Part shown: positions 40,690 through 53,084 of the stretch, in pieces
Numbering within the stretch: position 1 is the first letter of the stretch
Layout of the letters: each line of letters starts with the position of its first letter
DNA from: Poecilobothrus nobilitatus
Lineage: Eukaryota; Arthropoda; Insecta; Diptera; Dolichopodidae
DNA length: 64,000 bases
NCBI GenBank assembly: GCA_947095535.1
Contig: OX352772.1
Coordinates: forward strand, 253,681,597 to 253,745,596
Reading direction: 5' to 3'
Made by a program: the position numbers and the translations under genes
The notes under the pieces: model-generated
The model's input: the letters and a program-made list of their open reading frames with translations, nothing else
Databases searched by the model: none
Told to the model about the DNA's origin: nothing

Positions 40690-43310
40690 ACATGTTCTAA
40701 TAAATAAAAAAGAAATTCGCTTTGTTTGTTTGTTTGCTTGTGCCTTTTTCACGTAAAAACCACCAGTCCGATTGCAACCAAATTTTGCAGGAACATTTCT
40801 ACGACCCCGGAAGGAGTTATAGGCGATATCGCGTTTCGGTTAATTAATCCATTGCGGCCCGAAAGCCATTTAAAATTATTTCCTTTTTTGTTGTCCTGCC
40901 TAAACCGTTTGATCGATTGAGTTGAAAATTTGTACATACGGTCTTCTTAGCTTTGGACGGGTACCAAAAAATTTGGATGCAATATAATATCCGGATACGG
41001 CCCGGTGGGTTTCCAAAAAATTTTTTGTTTCCGATTTATGTCCAATTTTGTATGGTGGTTTTATGGTCTGAAAAAAAGCTTGTGATAAAATGATATGAAA
41101 TTCCGGTAACCCGTTTGGGCACGCAAGCCGAACGAAGTTCATTAAATTTTTTGGTTGTCCTGCTTAAACGGCTTAATCATTTGATTTGAAAATTTGCATA
41201 ATTCTTACTCTTTAGCAGAAAAGCTCACTAGCTTAATTTGGTAACGATCCATTAACCCGTTTCGGCATCAGGGTTCAATGAAGTTTTTCAATTTCTTTGT
41301 TGTCGCGCTTAAATGGTTTTACAAATTGAGTTGAAAATTTACAAAAGTGTAGCTCTTTACCACAGGAGCTCACTGAGTTGATTTGGTTACGATCCATTAA
41401 CCCGTTTCGGCACGAGGGCTCAATGAAGTTTTCTAATTTCTTTGTTGTCGCGTTTAAACGGTTTTACCAATTGAGTTGAAAATTTACAAAAGTGTAGGTC
41501 TTTATAAGAAAAGCTTTCTGAATTGATTTGGTTACGATACATTAACCCGTTTCAGCATCAGGCTTCAGACCATGAAGTTTCACATTTTTTTGTTGTTGTG
41601 CTTAAATGATTTTACCAATTGAAAATTTGCACAAGTATTGCACTTTGGCACACAAACTCATTCAATAAATTTTGTCGTGATACATTAACACATTTCTACA
41701 AGATAGACTCTCAAAAAAAAATTTTGTTTCTAATTTGTTTCTAATTTGACAGAATGAATTTATGGTTCTAAATAAAACCTGTGACAAAATGTTTGTTAAC
41801 GTTTGTCAACGCATTTCCGCATGAGCACCTATTAAAAATATTTTGCCTAATTTTTTGTATTGTTATTATTATTAAAAAGATATTTCTAACACTCTTTACT
41901 TTTATCTATACTGTTTTTAATATTCCATAAAAACCTTTCATTGCAAATTTCATTGCAAATATAGAACAGTAATTAAAATAATCTTATTAAGTATCTTAAG
42001 AATACAGTGTTTAAGTTTTAATAACATAACATTTTCGGCCGTTGTTAAAAAACAGAAACAATCTCCTACATTAGACAATCATCATGTCATCATTCAGAAA
42101 TGCATTACTAACACGTGGTTTACCTATATAAGATGCATGTGTATAACATATTTCCTATAAAATATCATTGAAATATGTACATATAGTATGTATAATTTCC
42201 GTATATTTAAAAATACTATAAACATAATCAATTAAATTAGAAAACATATTCACATTTCTGTACAGTATTTAATCAAAAATGAGTACATACATATTTAAAG
42301 AACTGAAAATCTTACATTCTTATCCATACACAATTTTTACACATATTTTTAGCCAATCAATTTGAAAACATAATTAGAAAAAGTAAACGTAAAAAAATTC
42401 TGGTTGATTTATAAAGTTTTTTTTTTTTTTTAATGCATTTCTCTGCCACATAAATGTGGACAGGAAACTACACAGCCTTTCCTGTTCAGGCGTGATTGTA
42501 AATGCCGTAAGGGAGAATAACTCTTACGGTGTGTGTGGGATTCGAACCCACAGTCCTTTGGTGTTTACATCGTATTTTTTATACGCTCTTACTCACTAGG
42601 CCACCGCGACCTCGATTTATAAAGGAAAAAACAATCATGTATTTTTTATATTGAAAATATGTTAAATAGAACCTGAGATGTGTGCATTTAAAAAGAAGTT
42701 TTTTCAAAATTTGAAGAGCTGTCGGTGCTGTAGGATCTCTAACGTTGAGGGTACATAAAAAAGTTGTTCTACAACATTACTCTTTTAAGAGACCTATGCA
42801 CAGTTAATATTTCATTACTCTTTATTAAACAGTATATAAGTCTTGGAAACAGACAGATTGACAGAGCGAAGCTAATAGAAAGTTTTTCAAAATGAGCTTA
42901 AAAGGATAATTCACAAAAAAATGAAGTGACATTACTTACGAAAAAAAATTTATTACATTATGGTCTTTTATAATTTAAATGCAATTTTATGTTTCGGTAT
43001 TAATGAATATATTGTGAAAACTCACTTCGCCGTAATTGATTCCTAGAATAAATAGATTTCCTAAATAGATTATTGATTCCTTTAAAGATTTTTTGTAGAC
43101 GAATTGTCTTTAATTTTTCGCTCTGTTTATTCAATTTAACTAAATGTAATAAAGAATAGAATATTAACTACCAGCATCTGAAAATGCATAGTAATAAGTT
43201 AACTATATTAATTAAATTATATTAACGCAATAGCAAAAGTTAATAATTTTTATTTCATAAAGCCGATAAAATACTCCGGGCAAAGCCGGGTACTCATATA
43301 CCCATTAAGA
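40690..43310 (+). mobile_element. Helitron/Helentron-like nonautonomous element
   Basis: Starts with gctttgtttgtttgtttgct and a Helitron-like 5' region (aaaaaccaccagtccgattg). Contains several diverged ~120-bp tandem units with gttttaccaattgagttgaa and cattaacccgtttcggca (about 41160-41600). Ends with a short hairpin, tccgg gcaaag ccggg (43275-43290), followed by tactcata. The combination of this 5' end and a CCGGGCAAAGCCGGG-type 3' hairpin is typical of insect Helitron-like elements I recall. No Rep/helicase. Exact termini uncertain. A SINE is nested inside. Confidence 0.5.
42417..42613 (-). mobile_element. tRNA-derived SINE with 11-bp target duplication
   Basis: Minus-strand start at 42613: gtcgcggtggcctagtgagt (A box), gtgggttcgaatcccacac (B box). 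A non-tRNA body (tacggcatttac, aggctgtgtagtttcctgtc, acatttatgtggcag) and a T/A-rich tail end at 42417. It is flanked by gatttataaag at 42406-42416 and at 42614-42624, an exact target-site duplication. Matches the copy at 62097-62268. Confidence 0.92.
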
Positions 43311-43562
43311 AGCAAATAAATATTATGTAATAACCGATTTTATGATTACTACACTATGTTAGTAAAATTATTATAGCAAATTTATTCAAATATGTACTGA
43401 TTTTGTAAAAATGAACTGAATTTATATCATTAATGGATTAATAAAGAAAAAAAAAATAACTCTTTTTAAATTTTTATCAAATACAATATTATCCAATCTT
43501 ACATACATAGATGAAATAGAAATTTACGAACTGCTTCTACTAACGTACCTTGACAAATTACA
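43311..43562. other. Short AT-rich spacer
   Basis: No features recognised between the Helitron-like 3' end and the integrase remnant. Confidence 0.3.
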
Positions 43563-44044
43563 TGTGGAAAAAATTTAGTTTAAATGGAAACTATAAATGG
43601 ATACCTATTGTATAATTATTAAAAGAATATAATTCTACAAAATATAGCACAACAAAACTTCCTCTTGAAAAAATTACAAAGACAACGAAAAAAAAATACT
43701 TAGAAATATATATATGGAACCTAAAATTTTTCAAAAACATAAATTATGGTTGGAAGTTTTGTAAGAATAATTAACTATAAAGGCCATTTCGAAAAAGGCT
43801 ATCAACCAAATTGGTAATCTGAAATATTTAAAATTGAAAAGATCAATAACTCTCATCCTGTTATATATCAAATATGAGACTATACGCAAATATCCGGAAA
43901 TTTTTATCAAGCTTACACTTGTAAAATATCCAGATACTTATCTTGTTGAAAAAATTCTGAAAAAACAGTAATCGAGTTTTCGTTAAATGGCTAGGCTTTG
44001 ATGATACACATAATTCTTGGATAAATAAAAAAGATATTATTTAA
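43563..44044 (+). pseudogene. Polinton integrase remnant, copy A
   Basis: Begins inside the core domain after the catalytic Glu (KKFSLNGNYKW, near 43565), continues with TTKLPLEKITK, then after a frameshift VGSFVRI, YKGHFEKGYQPNW (near 43770) and ends with KWLGFDDTHNSWINKKDII (chromodomain, near 43985-44041). Catalytic part is missing. It points toward the polymerase remnant at 44136, which is convergent; copy B has the same layout. Confidence 0.82.
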
Positions 44045-44135
44045 ATAATTGCAAAATTATTAAGTATTGATTTACATTTTGAATTTATAGTAATTTCCTT
44101 TATAAAAATAATAACATAATATCAATATTGTAGAT

Positions 44136-45560
44136 TTATTTGTTTAATTTTTTAATGTTCTTTTGCAGTATTTTATATCCATATAGAAAAGAGCTACCTT
44201 CTTCATTAAATTTGCGTTTTTCTGATTTAGGATAATATGTTTTTATTTCGCGTACTGTAAGTACTTCATGTACTTTATTTCTAGGAATATTTTGTGCAAG
44301 TATATACATATTTTCGTTTTCTGCAGGATTTAAAATTGCTTCTTTAATTGTATCAAAATTAGTTTTTTGCGAGGCCTGATAACTTAAACGAATTCCTTTT
44401 ACTTTACATACAAGTTTTCTACTGTTATCTTTTGTGCAGTACACTTCGTATGCATAATTTTCAGGAGCTCCACAGACAAATTCTGTGATGTAACTTCCAG
44501 CTCCATAACACTCTAATTTATCTGTCATTTGTCCTGCAAATTCCCCTGTTGCGGGATCAAATTCGTCTTTTCGCGATATATAAATGACAGAGTCTGTGTG
44601 TATTGTATTACACAGTTCTATTATCAAGTTTCTACAAATAACTGTAAAATTTAAGGCAAGCCTGTGTTGTTGTAAAAGCTGCTATACTAACGTTAACTGT
44701 TGGTAAAGAAGTTTCAACTTCATATTTGTATTGCCAACTCACCACTATATTTTCTTCATTTATAGATAGTATTTGATAGATCTCTATAAAAGGATTTGTT
44801 AACATTTTATAAAATATAAACGACTGGTTTAAAATTGTAGTTTGTTGTTGGTTCTCTTGTAGTTTTTTCTGTCCAAATTTTCCCAAAATGAATTTAAAAT
44901 TATTTTAGCAATAGATCTTAAACCAGGATTGTTGACAATTTTATGATATTCTAATTTAATGTCTTCCATATTAAAAAATTTTTTTATATATGTTTCTTTG
45001 TCTTTCTCAGTAAGCGAATCAAGAGGCCAGCCTGAAGCTTGTTGTTTTATTTTGATAAATTTATTCATAATAAACTATCAACATTATTTAATTTATCATC
45101 CTTATAGTTTTATATTCCCAAACCTAGTAAATGTTCAAAAGTGTATAATTCTTTCAAAAGCTTTTATAGCGTCATCTATTACCCATGTTCCTATCAAAGC
45201 CCTCTCGTTATCAGAATGTTGACAAAATTCTCCTTGATGTATTTCTTCACTGTAAGTTTTGCATAACGAAAACATTGGTTTATTGTTTTGTTTTATTGGA
45301 AGAATTGGGTGTAGTAAATTAGTTGGAGGTAAAATTTTACATTTAATTCCATCGATCTTTTCTATATTTAGTTTAGAACAATCATCTTCTCCTACATATA
45401 TTGTAGGATGAAAAACAGGAAATTTTTCTCGTTTGCAAACATATGGATACAAAGAAGATCATTTATATATTTTATTTTTCTCGTGAATCTTATTCCTAAA
45501 TTTACCACTGTATGTCAATTTCGGACTGTTTATCTGCAAATCTGATTTATATGTTTAGAT
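44136..45560 (-). pseudogene. Polinton DNA polymerase B remnant, copy A
   Basis: Minus-strand blocks: FADKQSEIDIQW near 45525, CKREKFPVFHPTIYVGEDDC (45440-45380), NNKPMFSLCKTYSEE (near 45290), NKFIKIKQQASGWPL (45060), NNPGLRSIAKIILNSFW (motif B, near 44930-44890), VSIAAFTTTQACLKF (44690), a DSVIYIS motif-C remnant (near 44590) and the tail to 44136. N-terminal half absent (cut near 45560). The segment between QSEID-type and CKREKF blocks lacks about 0.4 kb that the copy at 2-3306 keeps (about 1521-1945 there). Confidence 0.85.
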
Positions 45561-47242
45561 GAGATTCCAAATTAGAAGAGATTTTAGAGTATAACTCAAA
45601 ATCAGAGTTTTTCCAGAATATTTATTTCATACGAAGTTCTGAATCAGATTTAACTCTTATATATTTTAAAAAAATTTAGTTTTCAAGCGCGAGATTTTAA
45701 TACACAAGATTTTAAAATACGAGAAATTTTGTGAATTTTTCTGGGAACTTTTTTCGTTTTTGATTTTAAGGACTTTCGTACAGCCGTTGAGTCATTTAAT
45801 GACTCGACAACAATTTTATTCAAATTCAAAATAAAAAAATGATTACAAACATTTAATAATTTGAGATCGGTCGAGCTTTTTAATGTGTCACACCATTCTA
45901 CAGACTATGGCAAATTTGAGCCTATTTCGCGTATGTTAAGAGAGACTAATTCAAGGTCTGAGCTCTTCGATATTAGCGTTAACAAATTAACACTGAGAGC
46001 CAGACTTTACGCGAGCATGGTTAATTCTCGTAGTCTGCGTGATTGGTCTGTCATTTTCAATCTAACTTGCATATTAGTTTCTTTCTTTTTGTCTTGTTTC
46101 TTATTACCATTAACATCATTACTAACATTAATTAGTAGTTACTAAGAGTGGTAATGACCAATTAAATATCTAAGTATCGTCATTTACTAACATACTATAC
46201 TAATATAACAACATACTAACCCTTGTAAATGATGACTTTTTCAGTTTATTGCAATAGTTCACTAAATGAACAACATAACTGATGCTTGGATTAAGCAAAT
46301 GTCTGATACATATACTAAATAATGTTGCTTTATATTTCTAATAAAAAAGAAAAATCTTTTGCTAGATAACAATAATATAGAAAGCAATAAAAATGACAAT
46401 GTTATAGCTTGGTAGTGTTTAATTTTATTGATATTAAACATTATTTTAAATTTGAAATAAATACATAAATACATTTTTTAAATACATAAATCTCATTATT
46501 TTGTAATTTGGGATTTTGCAACATTGGATTTTGTAATATTGGTATTTTATAACACTGGGATTTTGAAATTTTTAATTTTATTTTTTTTTTATTTTGGATT
46601 TTGACCTTGGGATTTTGGACCCAACCCGTGATAAGCTATTACGAATTTGCTGAGATAAATGTAAAAGATTATATTGGGGAATATCTAAAATTATGTGACG
46701 AATCACAAGTATTTAGGTTATAAAGAGAAAATTAAGTACCAATACAACGGTTTAATGTACAATGTAATTATTCAAGGTTAGTTTTTGAAATTCATGTAAA
46801 TTTAAAGGAAATAATCTATAATAATATTACACTAAAGTTGTTTAACTAAGCAGGTTTAACATTGCTTTTTTTAACTAATAGAATAGGGGAAAATAAGAAC
46901 GAGAAATAAAGAGGACAAAATTATTATTTTCGAGATAAGATTTATTCTTTATTGGCGAAAATATATGAGCCTTTCCTTTCCTCCTTTTGTCATAAATTTG
47001 TATGAAATTTTTCGTTTAGATTGTGTATGAAAATTTTCTGATTAAAACCATTCACTTTAAAGTGTTGTGTTGAATGTGTTCTAGTAGAGAAAAAAAAAAT
47101 ATATATAGCTATAATGTATACAGTATAGATAAAGTTTCTAAATATGAGTACAAAAAAAAAACCAAAAAATATATGTAGCTAAATGTATACTCTATATTAT
47201 ATACCTTAGCTTATCTTTGATTGTACCAAATTGAAATAAAAA
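45561..47242. other. Mostly unassigned DNA; possible LINE C-terminus at 45861-46145 (+)
   Basis: The plus-strand frame 45861-46145 (NVSHHSTDYGKFEPISRMLR, LFDISVNKLTLRARL) resembles the C-terminal end of some LINE ORF2 proteins, weakly. The rest (46146-47080) is AT-rich without features; near 46500 there is a short degenerate repeat of ttttgtaatattggtatttt type. From 47082 on there are TA-rich units shared with 48804-48990. Confidence 0.3.
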
Positions 47243-48803
47243 CGAGGAATACAGTTGCCTTGGTCAACTCTTAGATACCCGTACGTACCGTTAGTATTTT
47301 AACAGCCTGTCACTCTGCTTACAATATTATTATTTTAATATTTTAGTATTTTAAAATAATTTGAGTGAATTTTATAATTTCTAGAACTATGGGTTGTACA
47401 TATATTGTACATATAACTATATGTTTATATGTACATTCTTCAAAAGCAGATTCTAACCTTCCACATAACGATTATCAATCCAAAACTTTTTCAAATATTC
47501 TATAGAACCATTTAATACTAAGCGGTAAATGAATATTAAATTTACTTAGTACAAAATAGTAAATATAATTTTAAATATTATATTATGGAATATTGACAGA
47601 ATAATTTCTTATAACTACAATAAAATATAAATACGGCGCTATATAATATACATCTATACTATTATCATTCATTCACTAGTAACATATACGATATGTAAAT
47701 AAACATGATATTATATAAGTATGTATGTATAACAATATCATATAAATAAAAATTCTTCAAGCAACCGTTATGTTGTTTATTTATTTACATTTTTTTGTAC
47801 TACGCATTATATCCTCAACAATTTCAAATTATCGAGTAAAACAGTATGCAAAAAAATCGTTAAAGAAATTTGTTAGAAAATTTGAAAAAATCAAGTAACA
47901 CTTTCGTCAATTATAAAGTAACCCTATATTATTAAAAAAAGTTGTTAACAGAAACAAAAGTATAATGTTTAAGCTTTAATTTTTGTGTATTACTTCAAAA
48001 AAATTTTAACAGGTGTTCAAGTTACATGTGTTTAAAAATAAGAAATTTTCAGTTTTTGACCCCTTACAGCTCCTAAACGGGGGGTGATACAAAAAAAATT
48101 TCTGAAATGACTCATACTTATTTTCAAAGATCTAACTTCTGTCAAAATTTCAAGTTTCCAACTTAAAGTGTTTAGAAGATAGAAGGGTTAAATGATTTTG
48201 CAAAATTTGAGTTTCGCATAACGGTAAATTGAGACACCGTATACCACAAATATATATTTATTGTATATATACTTTTAAAGCTAATAAAAGTAATAATCGT
48301 TTGGCGTTTTCAAAATGAAGATTTACTTTATACAAGTTGTGCTATAACAATTTAAATATAGAGCTTTTTTGAACCTTTGGGGAGCTGTAGCTCCGTAACG
48401 GGTGGGGCTACAAAAAAAAGTTGTTAAAAATAAAATTAATATTTTTGTGAGGTCTATCAGCGGTTAAAATTTCATAGCTGTATTTCAAAAAAAATGTGGG
48501 GATCTAAAAGTTAGCTGTTTGAGAGCTACCCTAAGTTTTGGTCCAAACTCAACCAAAAAAAATAGGGAACCTACAAATTACTCCTAGAATATTTTGTGTA
48601 AATTTCAAGATTCTAGCTTTCTTAGTTTTTGAGTTAGCGTTCTGACGGACGGACGGACGGACGGACAGGCATGGCTCAAAAGTCTTAGAATTTTGTTCTG
48701 ATCCGATCCATACCTTTAAAGTTATATTTAGCTCGCTTATTTCGAGGTGTTACAAACGGAGGAGTAATTTTATTATACCCGATCCTATCGTACGGATATA
48801 AAA
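47243..48803 (-). repeat. Dispersed repeat of the TATACCC/GTCCGTCCG family, copy R1
   Basis: Minus-strand start near 48803 (tttttatatccgtacgatag, gggtataataaaattact), the diagnostic tract gagccatgcctgtccgtccg near 48675 and aacgctaactcaaaaac next to it. The end is tacgggtatctaagagttgac near 47270 and cctcgttttta at 47243. Same architecture as R2-R4. Contains gctccgtaacgggtggggct-type repeats (near 48060-48110 and 48380-48420). No coding potential. Confidence 0.75.
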
Positions 48804-48990
48804 ACACATTCCACTTTGAAAAAAAATATATTTAGCTAAATGTAATACTATATATATATATTTTGACTTATGTTTGATTGTAGCAAATTGAAATAAAAAA
48901 AAAACATTTCACTTTGAAAAAAAATATATATAGCTAAATGTAATACTATATATTATATACTTTAGCTTATGTTTAATTGAAAAAATTTTT
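48804..48990 (+). repeat. Two tandem TA-rich units beside R1
   Basis: Each unit has cactttgaaaaaaaatata, tagctaaatgtaatactata and ttagcttatgttt-type segments (48807-48900 and 48903-48990). A further related unit lies on the other side of R1 (near 47155-47245). Confidence 0.75.
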
Positions 48991-49056
48991 TAAATTTATA
49001 AAATAAATTTGAATAAAAATTTTCAAAGGTTACTTTGATTGTGTTTGAATTTTTTT

Positions 49057-50095
49057 ATACCCGTATGAACTATGTTCAAGGGTATAATAAATTTGCCATT
49101 ACGTTTGTGACACCTTAAAGGAGTCGAGCTAGATATAGTGTCAAAGGTATGGATCGGCTAAGAATCGAATTCTGAGTCGATTAAGCCATGTACGTCCGCC
49201 CGTCCGTCCGCACGATAACTCAAAAAATAAAGGAGCTAGGAGGCTGAAATTTTTTTTACGGCACTTTTGCAAAATTGTTAGTTTTGCTATTTAAATCCAA
49301 CATTTTCGGTCGTTGGGTTCGAGTAGCTGCCATACAACTTCTATCTTTATATAGAAATAACTCAGTATCTATTCAAGCTAGGTTTCTGAAATTTTGCAAG
49401 TTATGATCAAGTTTTATGGCAACAACTTCTGTAAAATTTGGTTGTGCTGGTGCAGCGGGTTCGGGTTGCTGCCATACAACTTCTCCGTTTAAATGAGAAT
49501 AACTCAGTGTCTATTGAAGCTAGCAACCTGAAATTTAGTAAAGAGGTGTCGAGTTACAGGCCAACAACTTTTGTAAAATTTGGTTGGTCTAGAGTAGCCT
49601 GTTCAGGCTTCTTGCACCTCTTCGAACTTAATAAAGCTAGGCGTCTGAAATCTTGCAAATGATGATCAAATTTTATGGCAACCACTTTTGCAAAATTTGG
49701 TTCTGTGTGTTGTTGTGGCGGGTTCGGGTAGCTGCCATACAACTTCTCCGTTTAAATGAGAATAACTCAGTGTCTATTGAAGCTAGGAACCTGAAATTTA
49801 GTAAAGAGGTGTCGAGTTATAGGCCAACAACTTTTGTAAAATTTGGTTGGTCTAGAGCAGCCGGTTCAGGCTTCTTGCACCTCTTGGAACTTAATGAAGC
49901 TAGGCGCAATAGATTCAGGTAGCTGTCATACAACTCCACAATTTACATAAATATATCTCTGTAGTTCGGTACTAAAACATCTGAATGTTTTTAAAAGGTG
50001 ATCAAGTTTTATAGAAACAGGATATATTACGTTCATACGGGTATCCCAGAGTTGACACAGTCTACTCTACTGCACTCTTCCTCGTTTTTAAACTA
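49057..50095 (+). repeat. Dispersed repeat of the TATACCC/GTCCGTCCG family, copy R2
   Basis: Start ttttatacccgtatgaacta, then ggatcggctaagaatcgaat, acgtccgcccgtccgtccgc and gataactcaaaaaataaagg. Two long internal subrepeats (about 49440-49660 and 49690-49900; gctgccatacaacttctccg, cagtgtctattgaagctag). End acgttcatacgggtatccca (near 50030) and ttcctcgttttta. The outer ends form a short inverted repeat (atacccgtatgaac and gttcatacgggtat). Open frames inside it are repeat artefacts. Confidence 0.85.
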
Positions 50096-50340
50096 AAAGC
50101 GCTAATTTAGTGAAGTATCTACTTATGTATCTAATCTATTAATTATTTTAATACAATTAAAGGTCTTATATTTCAAACTAATTGATTTAATACAATAATT
50201 AATTCATATTGGTTTTTATTTTGGTACTATTGATAATTTAACATATTAAATACATTACTAATTAGTGATTATTTTAATATTTGATAAAGTGATCGATTGT
50301 TTATTTTAATTTAAACATAAATATAATAAGGAAAGGAAAA

Positions 50341-50761
50341 TTGTAGGTAAGTTAATGCAGCTTTTAGATAATGAAAAATTGAAGTTAGAAGAATCTCGTA
50401 GAGAAAAAACAAATAAAATTAAGCGATTAAAATATCAAAAACAAAAAGAACTTTTGCATAATGAAAAACTGAAGGCAGCGGAATCTCGTAGAGAAATTGT
50501 GCATGTAAAATGTCGAGGAAAAAGAATAGTAGAGTATGAAGAAAACAAAGAAGAAAGAAAAAGAGTAAAATTATCAAAAACTTGGGAAGACATAGTAAAA
50601 AAATTTCAAACAGATATAGAACAAGTTCTAATGCTTCGCAACAATAGGGGGTGTTTTAGTCAGTAGTTTGATAGCAATATCGAGAGCCTGACACGACGGG
50701 TCGGTAAAAACCGATCTAAGTGCGTAAATGCATTTCACCTCATAACAAAAAAAAAAAAAAA
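50341..50761 (+). other. Possible 3' end of a retroelement, with Lys/Glu-rich ORF
   Basis: A 103-aa frame (50355-50666) contains two similar units LLDNEKLKLEESRRE and LLHNEKLKAAESRRE, then KRKSK-like basic stretches, with no family signature. It is followed by gggtcggtaaaaaccgatct, cgtaaatgcatttcacctca and a 17-base A run ending 50761. This closing block looks like the 3' end of a poly(A)-tailed LINE. Confidence 0.35.
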
Positions 50762-51250
50762 ATAAGTAAGTTCTACTCACATAAAATTAAATTTCATAAA
50801 ATAAAGTAATTTTTTCTCTTTATAGATTTTTTTGGAATATGGAAAATAAATCTAATGGAAAGAACGCCATTTATGACTGGTTACTTTGCTACGGGCCTAG
50901 TAATAAAAATAATATTTCGCCAGTCAATAAATTTTATTTTTATATAAAATATCAAATCATTACTTGTTTTTGATTGTTTGTTGTTTCTCTTTTTTTCGGC
51001 AATTTCAACAATTTACATAGTACTTATAATATAACACAAATTTGTTATTATATTTTCACAAATTTGTTATTATATTATCACAAATTTGTTATTATATTTT
51101 CATTGAATGTTCTGAAGAAGAAGAAAAGAAGAAATTAAGAACAAAATCAATTTTGTGTTATACAAATAGCGAAGCAAAGAAAAAGAGTACAAATTCCAAT
51201 TTCTAAAGAATAGAATATTGAGTATGTACATATTATACGTATTTTATATT
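50762..51250. repeat. AT-rich DNA with the first GAAGAAAAGAAG-type unit
   Basis: Includes tattatcacaaatttgttat-type short repeats (51040-51100) and one unit (about 51100-51200) matching the array at 53090-53770. Confidence 0.5.
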
Positions 51251-51258
51251 ATTATATT
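51251..51258 (+). repeat. Left 8-bp target duplication of hAT element (attatatt)
   Basis: Exact match to 52927-52934. Confidence 0.9.
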
Positions 51259-52926
51259 CAGGCCCGGCTCCAAGCGTGTTCGAAGTGTGCAATGCACACC
51301 GGCGCCGCAGGCGCCGAAAATTGAAAGGCACCTACAAGATGATATGAAATTTAATTTTTTTTGCAATATGAAATTTTATTTTTTTTAGTTTTTAATTTTT
51401 TAAACATAATTTTTTCCTTTTTTTTTAAATGAAAAGGCGTCTCCAAAACAATTAATGAAATTAATTTTTGACGTTTTTGTTTTGTTTTTATACCTATTTT
51501 CAGGCATTGAAATTTGCTTTCTGTTCTTTGAATCATTTAAGTTCTTTTGGAGTTTTCCATTGCATTAATATAATTTATTACGTAAATATTTTTTACGTAA
51601 ATATTTTTTACGGAGCTATTGAAATTATTAATTTTTTTTCAACCATCCAAACAATTTACAATTTTTTCTCAAGATCGCCAAAGCTTTGGCATATTTTCAT
51701 ATCCATGTGTTGTAAATTGACAGTGAAATGATTAAGTGATACACGATGACAACTGGATTTTTGATTTCTCGTAATTCCGAAGTTTCTTTCGCTAAATATA
51801 TTTCAGAAGCTAAAGTATGCGCTATAGATGCGGATTTGACTGACGATTTTAGTCCTGAGGTAGAAAATCGGATCCGAAAAAGAACGCTTTTTTTTGGAGT
51901 GGAGCCAGAAGTACCCGAGTCCATTAATCCTAAAATGAAATTGAAAAGGAAATTTTTCGACGTATTATTTACAATAGCAATTGCTTCAATGAAAGAACGT
52001 TTTGATTCGTTTTCAAGTGTTATGAAACCTTTTGAACTTTTGTATGATATTAAAAAATGTGCTGAAATGGAGAACAATGAACTCATAGATAAATGTAAAT
52101 TATTAGAAACAGCATTAACTTATAAAGAAAGCAAAGATCTTGACGCAAATGAACTGCAAATTGAGCTGAAATTTTTGTCTCGAAAAATTGAAGATAATAC
52201 TAACCCAGAAAACATTTTGAAATGGATTTATAATAAGAACGTTGAAGAACTCTTTCCAAATGCACTGATTGTATTAAGAGTGCTATTAACTTTACCCGTC
52301 TCTGTTGCTAAAGGTGAAAGAACTTTTTCTAAATTAAAAATGATTAAAAATTACCAGCGATCAACTATGGGGCAAGAAAAATTGAATGGTTTGCCAATAA
52401 TCTCCATTGAATCGGACATTGCCAAATCTATAAACCTAGATATGTTGAGGAAAGATTTCGCTAAAATCAAAGCTAGGCGAATCCCTTAATTTAATATTTT
52501 ATACAATATTTTTTGATATGTTTTATTAATTTTCTAATTTTATTACTTGGATTATTTAATTTTTTAATTTTTGTTTATTTATTTTTTTTTGATTAATAAA
52601 GAAAAAAGTTTTAATTAAAACTCTTGTTGTTTAATTTTTTGGTCATAAATGTATTCCATTTGCCTTATAAATAATTATAATCAAAATATTATAGTTTATA
52701 GACTATAACCGAATTTTAAAATAAATTGACAATTATAAATTATCAAACATAAAAAACATTGACAATGACTTCGCTTTACTTTTAAACGATAATAATATAA
52801 GACCATAGATAATAGTGGCCGGGATTTGCTTATAATATAGCTGTTTAGTACCTTATTGAAAAAAAATAAATAAAAGGCGCCAAAAATTTTTCGCACACAC
52901 ACAAAAAAAATCACGAGCCGGGCCTG
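51259..52926 (+). mobile_element. hAT transposon, internally reduced
   Basis: 12-bp inverted ends caggcccggctc and gagccgggcctg with exact 8-bp target duplication, the hallmark of hAT elements. Length 1668 bp, short for an autonomous hAT (usually 2.5-5 kb). The GC-rich sub-end cggcgccgcaggcgccg (51301-51317) has a partial mirror at 52875-52881 (ggcgcca). The only ORF is the C-terminal part of a transposase. Confidence 0.93.
51746..52489 (+). pseudogene. hAT transposase C-terminal fragment
   Basis: 247 aa, ATG at 51746. A complete family member would be about 600-700 aa, so the N-terminal BED finger and most of the RNase-H core are missing. The C-terminal hAT dimerisation domain is clear: LFPNALIVLRVLLTLPVSVA (180-199), KGERTFSKLKMIKNYQRSTM (about 200-219) and LNGLPIISIESDIAKS (224-239). 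ZMYM/ZBED-type hAT relatives have the same arrangement. It can no longer mobilise the element alone. Confidence 0.87.
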
Positions 52927-52934
52927 ATTATATT
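52927..52934 (+). repeat. Right 8-bp target duplication of hAT element (attatatt)
   Basis: Exact match to 51251-51258. The last two bases are the first two of the adjacent MITE. Confidence 0.9.
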
Positions 52935-53024
52935 CAAAATCACATAGTGCTTGTGTAAATATTCATCTTATACATGCAAAACTTTTTTTCTTACCTTTGG
53001 CGAGCAGCACTATGTGATTTTGAA
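52933..53024 (+). mobile_element. 92-bp palindromic MITE, copy 1
   Basis: Ends ttcaaaatcacatagtgc and gcactatgtgattttgaa are perfect 18-bp inverted repeats. Flanked by tata on both sides (52929-52932 and 53025-53028). Loop reads atcttatacatgcaaaactt. Copy 2 has the inverted loop orientation. Confidence 0.85.
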
Positions 53025-53084
53025 TATAGTAAATACTAAATAGTAATATCAAATATGCATAATGTGTAAATACTCATTTTTATG

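Noticed and set aside
40726..41142. Short ORFs on both strands
   Set aside because: Lie in the Helitron-like repeat, overlap each other, and have no family features.
46262..46474. Minus-strand 70-aa ORF
   Set aside because: Low-complexity AT-rich sequence with no supporting context.
49438..49922. Two similar 74-89 aa ORFs
   Set aside because: Subrepeats of dispersed repeat R2; similarity reflects DNA duplication, not a gene family.
50355..50666. Host coiled-coil gene
   Set aside because: Short, no family signature, and followed by a retroelement-like poly(A) end; listed only as a possible retroelement end.
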